Assembly: GCA_964017065.1 (NCBI GenBank)
Contig: OZ024788.1
Span: 12,728,845 to 12,792,844 of the forward strand
Direction of reading: 5' to 3'
Length of the DNA: 64,000 nt
DNA from: Haliclona indistincta
Lineage: Eukaryota > Porifera > Demospongiae > Haplosclerida > Chalinidae
Shown: in pieces, positions 33,801 through 47,100 of the stretch
Layout of the letters: each line of letters starts with the position of its first letter
How positions within the stretch are numbered: position 1 is the stretch's first letter
Notes under the pieces: generated by a model
The model's input: only the letters and a program-made list of their open reading frames with translations
Database searches by the model: none
What the model was told of the DNA's origin: nothing
Program-made: the position numbers and the translations under genes

Positions 33801-34660
33801 TTAGCAGTAGTATTTCCATAGATAATACAGTACAAGTGGACATGCAACGTGTCCGCATACTGCTACATCGCAGGCTGAAGATGTCACTGCAGTGGATGAC
33901 ACGGATATAAACTACAGAATCCCGTAAATAAATAGTTATAGTTCTTTTTTTTGAGCATAGAAGTCCTGGAATAATCGTTTGCTGTGTTGGGCTGCTCGTG
34001 CCTTACTCAGAGCACGCCCATTTTGAAGTCATATGTGAATCAAAATAATTTGACATTCTTCAATGGTAGGTATCAATACGCCTGCTTATATTTCTCAGAC
34101 GACCCCCACGGGTTCATATGACAGATAACGTGTTATTAATGGAATTCATGATTGATAATATCATTCATATTATCTGCTGCGTAAACAAAGTTGTAATACA
34201 ACACAGAAAGCACAAGATTGTGGAGGTAGTGAGTGAGTAACTAACTAAACTGTAATTCCTGTATTTGCTGATTTGTTTTAGGTACAGTGAACTAGATCTA
34301 GAAGTTTGCTGCTGCTGATGGTAGGAGGTAGTAGTGGTGCAGAGTAGATCAATTGTGCTGTAACAGAGCAGGATAGTGTCGTAGAGGCAGTGAGGGAGGA
34401 GCTGGTTGGTGGTGATGGAAATACTGGAACAGTAGTATAGATGATATAGTGGAGTTAGTTCGTGGCGAATGTGTTAAGATGGAAGTTGATGGGAGGTCAG
34501 GGGTAACTGTAGTAGACGAAAGGGTGGAGCTCACAAGGGCTGGGCTAGAAGTCAGAGTAAGCAGCTACGTGATGGTGGCGGTGGTGGTGGTAGTAGTAGC
34601 TGGGATAAAAGCTACTGCTGTTGGAAGACTAGCCGCGGAACTTGTTGAGTAGTTGGGTCA
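33801..34660. other. Intergenic, low-complexity on both strands
   Basis: Overlapping short frames on both strands rich in simple triplets (GGT/GTA). The 5' part of the Death-domain gene should be here, but I cannot identify exons. Confidence 0.4.
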
Positions 34661-34986
34661 AACACGTCGTTGTCTTGACAAAAAGGCAGGCCGCTCAGGA
34701 CAAAAAATTTGCAAGAAGTAGCTTCTGCGTCGAAAATGTACGGTTCTAATTTAATAAGTTAGATACCTCGTCCGAGGGTCATACGTGATTTATAAACTCT
34801 CTGCGGCAATTAACGACATCGCTTCGCTCGGTCGTCACAACAACCGCATCGTGCATTGCTGTATCTAAATATTATTAGAGCATTAGCTACTGTAATTTTC
34901 GAGACAGAAGCTACGATGGAATGCTCTCTTGCTGAATTTTTGTGTCCAGAGCGCCTGCATTTTTTTGTCAAGACAACGACGTGTTT
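34661..34986. mobile_element. TIR element, 326 bp
   Basis: Ends AACACGTCGTTGTCTTGAC and its complement, followed inward by GCAGGC..GCTC and a matching GAGCGCCTGC. About 45 bases of each arm pair. No coding capacity. It lies just upstream of the proposed GTPase first exon. Confidence 0.8.
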
Positions 34987-35143
34987 TGTTTACTCACTCT
35001 GGTAACCGTAAAGTACGCACAACACATTGCGCATGCGTTGGCACAGAAACGCCCCACCTAGGCGCACAGCCTACTCCATATTTAGCTATTCGCCAACTGA
35101 TCAATCTGTGGTGAAGGCGGGAGTAAAATTGACTTGCAGTGCT

Positions 35144-38100
35144 ATGGCTGTCGCTATTGTCGAGCAAGAAGGTAAGCTATTATTGTTAATTCGTGTAACT
35201 AAGCCGTGACGCAAAGATATCTTATGAATCGTGACAGTTGAATCACTGGGATGCGCACCTAGTATTATTGTTTATCCAGCTATTGGTTTGATTTAGCATG
35301 AACTCAGAGGGCGATTGTCTTCGTCATACTGTTGCCTACCGGCGCTAAGCACGAAAAATGGAACTGCTCGCACATAGTTGGCGCTTCCACCAGGCCGTGC
35401 TTCTTTCAATAACGCGTTCGTTCCAGTTATACAGCTTTGTCTGGTATCGCTGTTTCGCCGTTTAACTAAATCACTATCATGCTGATTCCTGTTCGTATCA
35501 GTAGCCAGACTTGTTCACTCGAAGTTACCTGATTTTTTGCAAGAATAATCAGAACCCAGCTTGAGTACGAGCAAACCAAAATTCGTCCATTTTCTCAATC
35601 ACTCCCAATCATTACAGCCGGTAGTGGAGCAGCAGAAGGACTCAGGAAATAACGTCATGTTTAATTAACTCTACCCATACATTCCTTTGGCTTATTGGGA
35701 AAGGCTTACTGCAGCTCCGTATGTTCTTATTCCTGATACTTCCTGCCTCTACGGTTCAGTATCCTATACGTACCAGGCACTCTATCTGTTGATCGACGAC
35801 AACTCACGATTCAAAGCAGGTAGCTTGAAAATGCTGTGTCAATCGCTCGAGAATGTCGTTGCCGGCTTGAAATCAGGTGCCTTTCATTAACTACTGAGCT
35901 AACCCGGCACGTCGTGTTATCTTTTGATAAAAATTTCAGCGTTTGTGGCGCGACCCTCGCGACTAGGCAAATCATTCACAATACGTCGCAACACGTATAC
36001 TCAGGTAGTCTGGCCGCTGCCCCTCCCCGCCTATTGAGTGGGTGGTGGACGGCGTGTAGGGATCTAGCAAACATTACCATTCATCGATTTTATATGAATA
36101 TTAATCGTCCGTCTATATTACCCGTGCGCAGTATGCGCTAGGGTTATGCGTTTGTGTCCGTCTATGTGTGTGTGTGTGTGTGTGTGTGTTTGTGTGTGGA
36201 CAAAAACACGCTTGTTTACGTCTCACCGCTCGAAATTCGCCACAAAAGTGCACTTTGCAGCTTCTTCACTGAATCTATAGTCTTATGAAGACGTTTTCTG
36301 TGCTGGCAAGCCTTGCTCCAGCGGCTAATCCATGGCTTTCTAAAGCTGTAGCATTTTACGGTATTGTGGGTGTGTCACCCTACCTCCTGTCCATATCGAT
36401 GTCCTCACTCAGTCTCACATGTACCGTACGCCAGAGTCACTTCTTGCCAGTGGCAGATCCAGGGGTGGGCCAGGTAGGGCCTGGCCCACCCAAACTAGGC
36501 CAGCTAAAATTTTAAAAGTTTTAACTATAGTGCAAAACTTACCGTTCTGAGCAGAGTTCTCACTACTGACTAGCGCGCTCGCTGTGCTGTATAGCTTCCT
36601 AGCTGTACGCATTGACTATTGCTTTGAAGCGTGTCAGAGTCAATTATTTACGCCTCCAATGAATATTAATTAGCTAAATTTTTCGCCGACGCTCCGCGTC
36701 GCACATTGGCCCACCCGTTATTGTTTTCCTGGATCCGCCACTGCTTCTTGCCAATCACCTGTTAGTGCATGCATGGTAGCTATGCTATCATCAATATTTA
36801 TCTGGAGCTGTCTATGGACAAGCTGTAACGCAGTGAGTGTTGCACACGGTAATGCTGGAGTAGTCGTGTTTAGCTCTTAGCTCAGAACACGGTTAGTGCA
36901 TTATGGTAGCTTTGATATCATCAATATTTATCTGGTGCTGTCTATGGACTGGCTTAGCCTCGTACCCAGGCCTGCATGCGTGTAATTAAAAAACACGTGT
37001 GTGTCTCACTTGCTCTGAATTCAGCGTGATGCTCACTATTTCAGCTCAAAACGTCGCGTGCTAGACACAAATCAGCTAAACTTACCTCAAAAATAAGCGT
37101 CAGCCGCGCGGAAGTTCGCTCTACACTATCTACGTTGTGTTCATCACGTGGCTAGCCAAGTAACACGGAGAAATGTACGGTAAGTATCTGCGTTTTAACC
37201 GGATGTTGGATAAATTAAACGCATGCGCGAACAGTGTGTACCAGGCCGTCCGCTCAATAGCCGAGCAGGCCTGGGTACGAGGCTATGGACTAGCTGTAAC
37301 GTGAGTGTTGTAGTAATGCTGGAGTAGTCGTGTTTAGCTCTTAGCTCAGCGCACGGGTATGTATTCATTAGAACTCTAGTTAATTATTGCAATGATAAGC
37401 GGGGATTCCTCAATGCCATTGTAGTGATTGTACAGCATGAATTGCCCCACACTGCGCTAGTCTAAGCGATCTATGCTTGAATCGCGGTAGACTATTTTCG
37501 ATAGCATCGTCAACAGCACGACTGTGAGCCACCGTAGCTGTTCTGTCATAGCCTGTAATATTATTATTATTATTATTATTATTATTATCAACAAAAACAG
37601 AACACAACACAGATAGAAGATTATACTTGATGAAGAAATGAATATAGACAAGTGATAAATGATTATACCTGATAGAGAAATGAATAATATAAATAGACAA
37701 GTGATAAATGATTAAGTGATATATGGCATATTGGCAATATTTCAAGAATAAACCAAACGAACAAAACAGAACAAACAAACAAACAACAACAACAACAAAA
37801 AGAAAACAAACAAAAAAAAAAAAAACAAGTAATAGTTATTAAAATATTTATTATTGAATTATTCAATGCCATCCAAGTAGGGAAGAGGAGCCGAAGAGTT
37901 GTTATTATTGAAAAACGCACCACATATATAAGGTGTACATGTAGATTTAAAATTAATGTTAATCAGTAGCAATTGTCCTTAACATTAAGTCAATAGAAGA
38001 GCTTCCCTGACAAATGTTAACAGTGCTTGATGACAGCAGGAAATCTCTTAGTATCATAGCACATCTCTCGTCATCAGTGGAATATTCTTTTAAATAAGTA

Positions 38101-41100
38101 CGACCACAGAAAATATTGTGTCCAGAGAAAGTATAAGCCAAATCTTCGTTAAAGATCAGTTTGACCAAAGTGTTTGAGTTGTTTTTTGCATTTTTGATAA
38201 ATTTAAGCGATCTTGAAGAAACCAAGTTATAAATACTTTGGACTCTAGCACATCGATGCAGGATACCGGTATGCGTTCTAGGAGGCAATCTCCAGATACG
38301 CCGCAGGCAGTTGTTTAATATAACCTCTAAACTCCTTAGACCAGGAGAAGAAATATTCCAGAGTTCGCAACCATATAGCGCTAGACAATAAGTTATGATG
38401 AAAACAGATATGTCATAGGAATCGGTCCGATATTTGGAAAAGTAGAATATAAGCTATTAGCAGCCCTGGATAAATAACGAGATTTTAGCAGAATATCTTC
38501 ATCGTCACAGAGATTATACTTTAGCTTGTTACCCAAGTGCACGATGGTATTAGAAAATTGGAGAGGCGAGACACAAAAGTGGAAATTAGAATTAATATTG
38601 TCAAAATCAGATACACCCAAACGAAAATTAATAAGCTGAGTCTTGAGAGGATTGAAATGTAGACCAAGACAACTACCATGTGATTCACAAGTAGCAAGAA
38701 GGGTGCGTAATACAGAGGCAGAAGGTGCCAAAAGCACTATATCATCTGCGTATGCAAGGGCGCCTGCATAATGGCTATTCCAAAAACAACCAACTCCAGT
38801 AGACTCAAGCTTTAAAAGCAGCTCATCTAGATAAATAGAAAACAATACAGGTGACAAAACACCACCCTGGCGAACTCCATTGGATACTGTGAAAGGAGAA
38901 GAGAGAGCATTTCTCCACCTCACAGATAAATTTTGCGTAGAGTACCAAGAACTTAGCAAACGAACCACAGGCAAGGGAAGACCACGTGACACAAGCAGAT
39001 CAAAATAAGATGTCATGTCTGACAAGATCAAATGCCTTGGAAGCATCAAGAAAACATGCGAATACAGGAGATCCATTATGGATGTATTTAGCAACTATCT
39101 GCTTAAGAACGATCAAACCCAGCCCATAGTCCATGAATATTACTGCTCAAGATCTTGAGCAGTAGAATCTGATTGGTCGGTTGGAAACTATGAATGGCAA
39201 TGTTTGCTAGACCCTACACGCTGTCCACCACCCACTCAATAGGCGGGGAGGGGCAGCGGCCTGACTAGTATGCTCAGGCTGCGCAGCGCGGCGCAACGCA
39301 TGTTTTTTTGCCGCGTAACGCGATGCGAGGATAGAACTTGGTTCTATTTCTTGCGTCGCGTCGCGGCAAGTCTTTGCGACTCATTGTGAACTAGGCTTTT
39401 AGCACTTTTCAGATTTCGACGAGAGACATTGACTATGCGAGGACGCAAGTTATGATGCTTCACAGCGAGTTTTATGTCGTTTAGTTGGCTCTGTTAGACG
39501 AGAGAAGGAAAACAAATTTGCTCATTAATATTCATAAGCGAACTGCTCCAAAATTAATGTAGTAGTTAGAACCCGCCATCTTAAGGGTTCAAATTACTCA
39601 TGTGGTGTATTCATTGTTAAACAGGTGCTTGTATACAAAGATAGTACTACTGTAATATTGAGACTGTATACTATCTGCTAAAATTAATAACAATATTTGA
39701 TGCCCATCGATGTGCTGCCAGACAGCACAGCCTGCGTTGCTGTGATAACGCGTACGAGCAGCGATCGGCGAAATCATCGCATAGATTCCTGCACATAGAG
39801 TAATTGATCAAACTTCGTCCGGTATCAATAATCGGCAATCCGTATGCCGAGAGAAAAAGGACTTTCCAGTTAGCGACTGTATGTTTCAAGAGCTGTTCAT
39901 GTCCCTATAAAGTAGTGATAATTATAAGCGCTGATCTTTGTCAGAGACGGAACTGTGATACAAAGGAAGACGCTGACGAATAGTATCAATCTTCGTCATA
40001 CAGGGACTTAACTCCGTCTTTGTGATTTATTGCTAAGCCGCAGCTGGCGCTGCTAACAAAAACACTTGCATGCAACTCCCACTAGTTAGCTCTACAAGGA
40101 AGCACAACGGCGCCAAACTACAAGCGTCCTCTTTCCTGTAAGGCATGACGAATTTACGAACGAAAATTGCTGACTATGCAATTAATAACTATTATGTTTT
40201 ATGTCAAATATTAGAGAGAGGATTATAATTTTTAATGATTGAGGATTTGAAAGTGCTGAATAATAATTATTTCAGATCTTCCTGTTGACAACTGTAATAA
40301 ATCAATAAAAATAATTGTAATTTCATTATTATGTACCTCCTCTTATTAACTTGCTCTTGTACAGTTTAGATCTGAATCTGCATGTGTTTACAAGTACATG
40401 TATCAAGTTATATTTTGGTTAACAATTTCAACATACCAACAGGAGGTTTCAATTTCTGAGTACGTGTAACACCAACAGAGCTGTCTGAATCTGACAAGCA
40501 CATGTCAAAGGTTAACAATTTCAACATACCAATAGAAATCTTTGACTTCACTCCTCACTGAGTACGTGTAACACCACCAGAGCTGTCTGAATCTGACAAA
40601 CACATATCACATGATATTTTGGTTAACAATTATTGTCAAGAAGTCTTCGACTTCATTCCTCGCTGAGTACGTGTAACACCACTACGTTAATAAGAGGAGG
40701 TACATAATAATGAAATTATCCTCAAACAATCATGTTTATTGATTTGTTACAGTTGTCAACAGGAGGATCTGAACTATTGTTCGACACTTTCAAATCCTAA
40801 AAATTATAATCCTCTCACTAATATTTTTGACATAAAACTTAATTTTTATTAATTGCATAGTCAGCAATTTCCGTTCGTAAATTCGTCATGCCTTACAGGA
40901 AAGAGGAAGCTTTGCAGTTTGGCGCCGTTGTGCTTCCTTGTAGAGCTAACTAGTGGGAGTTGCATGCAAGTGTTTTTGTTAGCAGCGCCAGCTGCGGCTT
41001 AGCAATAAATCACAAAGACGGAGTTAAGTCCCTGTATGACGAAGATTGATACTATTCGTCAGCGTCTTCCTTTGTATCACAGTTCTGTCTCTGGGAAAGA

Positions 41101-44100
41101 TCAGCGCTTATAATTATCACTACTTTATAGGGACATGAACAGCTCTTGAAACATACAGTCGCTAACTGGAAAGTCCTTTTTCTCTCGGTATACGGATTGC
41201 CGATTATTGGTACCGGACGAAGTTTGATCAATTACTCTATGACAGATGAGCTTGCTTGAGCAGTTTTAGCTTCGTACCTTTCGCACAACTAAAGAAAACG
41301 AATCCCATTAAGGGCAGACATTCAACTAGGGTCAAAGGTTATCGCGCGCGTACAGAATTACTATAAAGGCTTGTTTGTAGCACAAACCGGTAAGTTGGTT
41401 TGGTAGCACAGCGGTTTAGCATGGTGGCTTGTAATGCAGTCGGTCGGGGTTCAATTCTCGCAGATTGCATTTTTTGTGTGTTTTTTATTTAAAAGTTAAG
41501 TTTTTAGCTCCATCCTTAGCGAGGCCTGTTTATGACGACTCTCCGACGATCCTTAGTTAGGAAGACCCTCCCGACGATCCTTAGTTAGTTAGGAAGACCC
41601 TCCCTACTTTGCGCAGTTAGGAGAAGGTTTTTAGGGTTTGGGTTTAGCTGTATGTTAAACTTAGTGCTACAAACAAGCCTTTATAGTAATTCTGTACGCG
41701 CGCGATGACCTTTGACCCTAGTTGAATGTCTGCCCTTAACGGGATTCAAAGAAAACGGTACCTCAATAGATCGTGGTTAGTCTTCACAGGGCGAGCTAGT
41801 AGCTCGGCGATGGCTAATGCCTCATTGATAGACAAGCAAAGTGCACCTCTTTTCCCATGGTTAGGAAAATATAGCTACTTGCAAAAGTCATGAATATCAT
41901 TAATTCTGGTAACCCGCCACCATAACCAGATAAGGTGGCGCTTCACCGGAAACAGCAAGTAAATAATCATATTCACTGTTTATTCATAGATATCGATCGT
42001 CAACCGGCTATGTCCAATAGCCGTAATACAAATTTGGCGGCGCGCGCTCACCAACATGGCGGCTAATGAGGACAATTTTTAGCTATACAATGCTTCGCTG
42101 TTTCTTGACGCAGGCTGCTGTTGCTATCTGGATTGAGTCCCTCATACCGCGTTTACACTGCCACTTGGAGCCGTGCCAGTGGCGAGCTGGAGCAGCTTTT
42201 GGTCCGATATTGGCAGCGTTTACACTGCACCATGGTCGAAAGGAGCCAACGCAATCATTGATGCAGAGACTTCCTGTCTCGAGATCACGTGTTGCAATAT
42301 GGCGATTCTTCCAATAAAAATTATAGGCACTTTCCTGAGCTCGCTTGCTTGTCTGCGTCATCGCCTCCTAGCTCTTTTTTTGAGCTCTTTGACCGGGAGG
42401 AAGCCTCCTGGCTCGTTTCAGAGCTCTCTGACGCGAAGGTGACGCCGTGCGTCTAGACGTCGTCTTGCTGACTACAGTGTGCATCGTAGGAGATCAAGGA
42501 GATCTGTTCCTCCGTCCAACTTGCCGTCTTGTGATTCACGCGTGCTTTGGCACTCCAATGGAGCACGCACGTTGTTGTTGATACAATAATTCGCATGCTT
42601 GAGCACAACACGGCACGGCTCCAGCGCTGTTTTGCGTGTACTGCACTACCAGAAAAGTGGTGCCGAGCCAGTTCCGAGCCGAGCCGAGCCAGCACGCTTT
42701 AAAAGCCTGGTCAAAACGGACACTGGTCCAGATACCCTGGCCCGGCACGGCACCGCTTTGGTCGCGTTTACACAGACAAATTGGAGAGCCGGTGCCGCGC
42801 TGGCACGGCTCGCAGTGTAAACGCGGTACTAGACATCGAGCCATAGACATTATGCATTGATTATAACGAAGTAAGCTACATCTTCTGTGTAATAGCTGCA
42901 TATCGACACGCGAGTGGCAGAACTGGCTATTATATTCAAGAAACTAGCTTTATTTCGGGAAAACGATGCAAATGCATGCGAAGCACAAGAAGGCAAGTGT
43001 GCCAGTAGTATTTATTCTCAACTGTCTTGTGTCGCTGTCGCACATAGTGTACCTAACGCTCGCCAGCAGGCGTCGTCCGTCCCGCTAATTTTGTTTACGC
43101 AACAGCACTCAAACTTGGAATAATAAGAGGAGACCACTAGTAGCGATGTGCACTAAAATGATTAAACTGTCTGAATCAATTACAGTGCTTCCAGCTTAGA
43201 GAGTCCAATTGTGATGTTTTTACATAATTATTATGCTGTGAAAATTTTATCAAAGGTAATACAGTCTTCAAATCTTGTCTGAAGTATGGTATATCATTGT
43301 AGATTATGTGCATCAAATATGACAGCTCACAACCAACTATTGCAAAAGTTATCAACTATTAATCATAGGTCACTGGCTTAGCTCAGTAGCTGAAGTTCTT
43401 TGGCTTGGAAATGACTATTTGGCTGAGTTAAGAAGATTCACTTTGCAAACAGCTCACAGAATGGCTCACCTTTCACTACAGCAAGTTTGCAAGCTTAACT
43501 TCCTTGCATAACGTTTACGGTACAGAAATGCACAAAAAATGTGTGTTTTGGTAGTCACTGAAGTTTTTAGGCTTGCATTTGCGCATTTTTGCGAGTTAAG
43601 AATACAGATTTGTGCAATGGATAGCCAGATACCTGAACCTTTTACTTGCGATGGAATTATAAGTGTAGCTCAAACTTTGCACGCACGCGATCGTCGAGAA
43701 AGTGCAGTTCTGCTGTTCTTCATCGCGTTAATGAGATTCATCTAGAGAAAGTAGTTTATCGATGACTCGTTTCCGCTCGCGCAGGGCCGCTTTTGTTGAC
43801 CGGTGACAAGATGGCTGCTGATCGACAGCCCTAGTTTTGCTTCGTTCTCGATCAGTTGCAGTTGTTTAACAAAATGATCGACTTTTAATCTGGTAAAACA
43901 GCAACTGATCGAGAACGAAGCAAAACTAGGGCTGTCGATCAGTAGCCATCTTGTCACCGGTAAATAAAAGCGGCCCGGCGCGAGCGGAAACGAGTCATCG
44001 ATAAACTACTTTCTCTAGATGAATCTCATTAACACGACGAAGAACAGCAAAACTGCACTTTCTCGACGATCGCATGCGCGCATGGTTTGAGCTACACCTA

Positions 44101-47100
44101 TAATTCCAACGCAAGTAAAAATTTCAGGTATTTGGCTATACTTTGCACAAATCTGTGTTCTTAACTCGCAAAAATGCGCAAATTCAAGCCTAAAAACTTC
44201 AGTGACTCCAAAAACATACGTTTTTGGTGCATTTCTATACCGTAAAACGTTGTGCAAGGAAGTTGAGCATGCAAACTTGTTGTAGTGAAAGATGAGCCAT
44301 TCTGTGAGCTGTGTGTAAAGTGAATTTTCTTAACTCAGCCAAATAACCATTTCCAAGCCTAAAAACTTCAGCTACTGAGCTTAGCCAGTGACCTATGATT
44401 AATAGTTGATAACTTTTGCAATAGTTGGTTGTGAGCTGTCATATTTGATGCACATAATCTACAATGATATACCATACTTCAGACAAGATTTGAAGATTGT
44501 AATACCTTTGATAAAATTTTTACAGCATAAAAATATGTAAAAACATCACAATTGGACTCTCTAAGCGGGAAGCACTGTAGTTATTCCTGAGTGTATTTAT
44601 GATACACCACAGGTAAGGTGACTTGTACCATGGCAACCACAGCCCATTGACGTCTGTAGGTTTCTATAGGATAAATAAGGGCTACTTGCAAAGAACTCAT
44701 ATCTTTCAATTTTGTCTCTGGAAGGTACTGTAATTCGGGAAATTTTCGTTGTTGAAATATTTTCGTGGGTAGGTTCAAACATGATAATTTGTAAACACTC
44801 AAGTTGTCTGCTGTAAGTTTATGCTCAAGAGCTTGGCTGCAGCTGAAACACTGTCTGCCTGGAGTTACTGTTTAGCCAGCGACAGTGAGTGACCTTGTCT
44901 ACTTTGCTGTCAGGAACGTGCCTGAGCATTTTGGTCTGGCCCAGGCTAACAAATGGGCATGATTCATTCATTCAGCTGGCTCCTACACTCTTGTATACAC
45001 AATAACCACGAATACAAGCGTTGTTACAGCTGTCAGCAGCAACAGTCATGATGAATTTCTAATGTTAAACTATTTTCGTGGGCAGGACCCAAGAAAATAT
45101 TTTAACACGAAAATTTATCACAGGAACATTTTGTGACACCAAAATTGCCAGTAGATCATTTCGACGATCTATGTATAGGTTAGAGACCGAGGCCAAGGGA
45201 TCTACGCGGTATAGAATCCCGAGAGGAAGCCATATAGAATCCGAGCGCGTAGCGCGAGGGTTCTATGGCGACGCGAGGGTTTCTATACCGCGTAGATCCC
45301 GTTGGCCGAGGTCTCTAACCGGCTTAGAGTATAGCAACCGTTGCTATCCAACAAGGAATTTTCGACGCTGCGCAAATGTTTTTTGAAGAACAAGGCCAAA
45401 CTTCAGCGATGGGAAAACACAGGCGAGTTTAGCTAGAGTACGTCGCTAAACGTTTTTCAGTGTCTTGTTACACCTTGCTGGTACTCAGTCTCGTCTCCTA
45501 CCGTCCTTCCGCCATCGATTTCATTCTGCTAGTGGCTTTTTGACGCAACAAAAAGTTCGTTTCTGGAACTCACTCATGCTCACACGTGTACAAGCCCTCA
45601 CATCACGTGTTCTTGTAATAACATTTTTATGGCTTGTTATGAATGCACTTTCACTAAGTAAACTGCTGTCTATCTGTTCGCGGAAGGACTCTATCTGTTC
45701 GCGGAGGGACTCTATCCGTTCGCGGATGGTCTCTACAGCAAATAGATCCTCGTATCTAATGAATCTGATTGGTCAATAACATTGAGCTATACTCTAATCC
45801 CAATGAGAGTCATGCGACTTCCCTGTGATATTCAACTGGAAATCCTGTGGAATATATTTTAGGATTATAATCATGATCACTAATACATAATTGTACATTG
45901 CATTGTAGCTGCTATCTTGTTGTTCTGTGCATCTACATAGATATACCATATGAAATTATGCCCCTATGTACTTTACACAGATGAAATTAAACTGTCAGGT
46001 GTTACTCCAGAACAGTTTGTCAAGTCAAGTCAGGTGGGTTGTGTTTGGGTAGTTGTAGCATTAGAAATGCACCCGTTGTCCTGAGAAGGGACAGAGAGCA
46101 AACATTTGCTTTGACACTCTAGCTTGTTGTAGTCACATTTGTATTAATTCATTGCATTTTTAAGTACTGTAACATGTACATGTAAGTTGTAACATGTCTC
46201 GCTGGGTATAGGAGGACGCATGTTATGCATGATGCTTCACAGCAAGTTTGTGCTGTTTGGTAGTTTCTGTTAGGCATCGTAGGGTCAAAGTTTACTCGTA
46301 ATGGGAAAGGTCTATTGCTGTGTTTTGCTTGATAGCTCCACTATTTTGATAGTGATCTTGGCTATGATTTTGTTTCAAAATGTAAACTTATGTGCTAAGC
46401 TACTACTGAAAGTAGTTTGACCTTGTTTTTTGCTGTGCATTTCTGATGATAATTATGTTCAAAATTGTTATGTAGGACAATGCTGATCAGCTGATTGAAA
46501 TAATGAAGGAACTTGAGAAATTCCGCGAGAAATATTCCGTAATGCAATCTTCTTTGCCATCGCTCAACAACTATATTGCATTCAAGAAAAAGATGTCTAA
46601 TGGAATGTTGCTACTTCCTGTTATTGGTCGAGGCAGCTCAGGAAAATCAACTTTAATTAACAGCATTCTTGGTGATATGTAAGTTCAGGATATCATAATG
46701 AGAAAGGAGTGTTCAACTTCCATTGCACGTGTAGTAATATCAAAATATAAATTCTGCATACCATTTGTCTGGTACGTTTTTTTCAGAGCATGCTTATGGT
46801 TATGCTATGCTGGTATGCAGGAGCGCATTACGTACCTTCCAAACTTGTTTATGTAGTCCTCACATTTGCTGCTCTACTCAGTTGCAATCAATCAAGGTGG
46901 TGAGTGTTTGTTCCTGTGTTGGTAGCATAAAATAGCCCAGATCATGGAGAACGTGCGAAAATGTGCATTTTTTTGCCCGAAGCTGCTGGTGCGTAGTAGT
47001 GCTGCTTACGGATCATCAGCTATGATCTTCTGTAGTCTCTCAGATCAGTAGATCAGGACCCATCCGACTAGCATGCACTGAAGCCATAGAAAGCACTCAG

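Larger units (their letters stand above)
35995..39278. mobile_element. 3.3-kb TIR element with 11-bp target duplication
   Basis: TAGTCTGGCCGCTGCCCCTC at 36006 is matched by its complement ending at 39267 over about 95 bases (also GAGTGGGTGGTGGAC). The flanks GTATACTCAGG (35995-36005) and GTATGCTCAGG (39268-39278) differ at one base. The TAGTCTGG ends are shared with 59668-60239. It carries an hAT-like MITE, a TAGCC element and a LINE fragment, so it is an old insertion. No transposase seen. Confidence 0.75.

Noticed and set aside
41397..41468. Functional tRNA-Thr gene
   Set aside because: Acceptor and T stems do not pair; kept only as a tRNA-like sequence.
42066..42901. Overlapping frames of 80-120 residues on both strands
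   Set aside because: They lie in a TIR element with many inverted copies of one motif; no domain recognisable.
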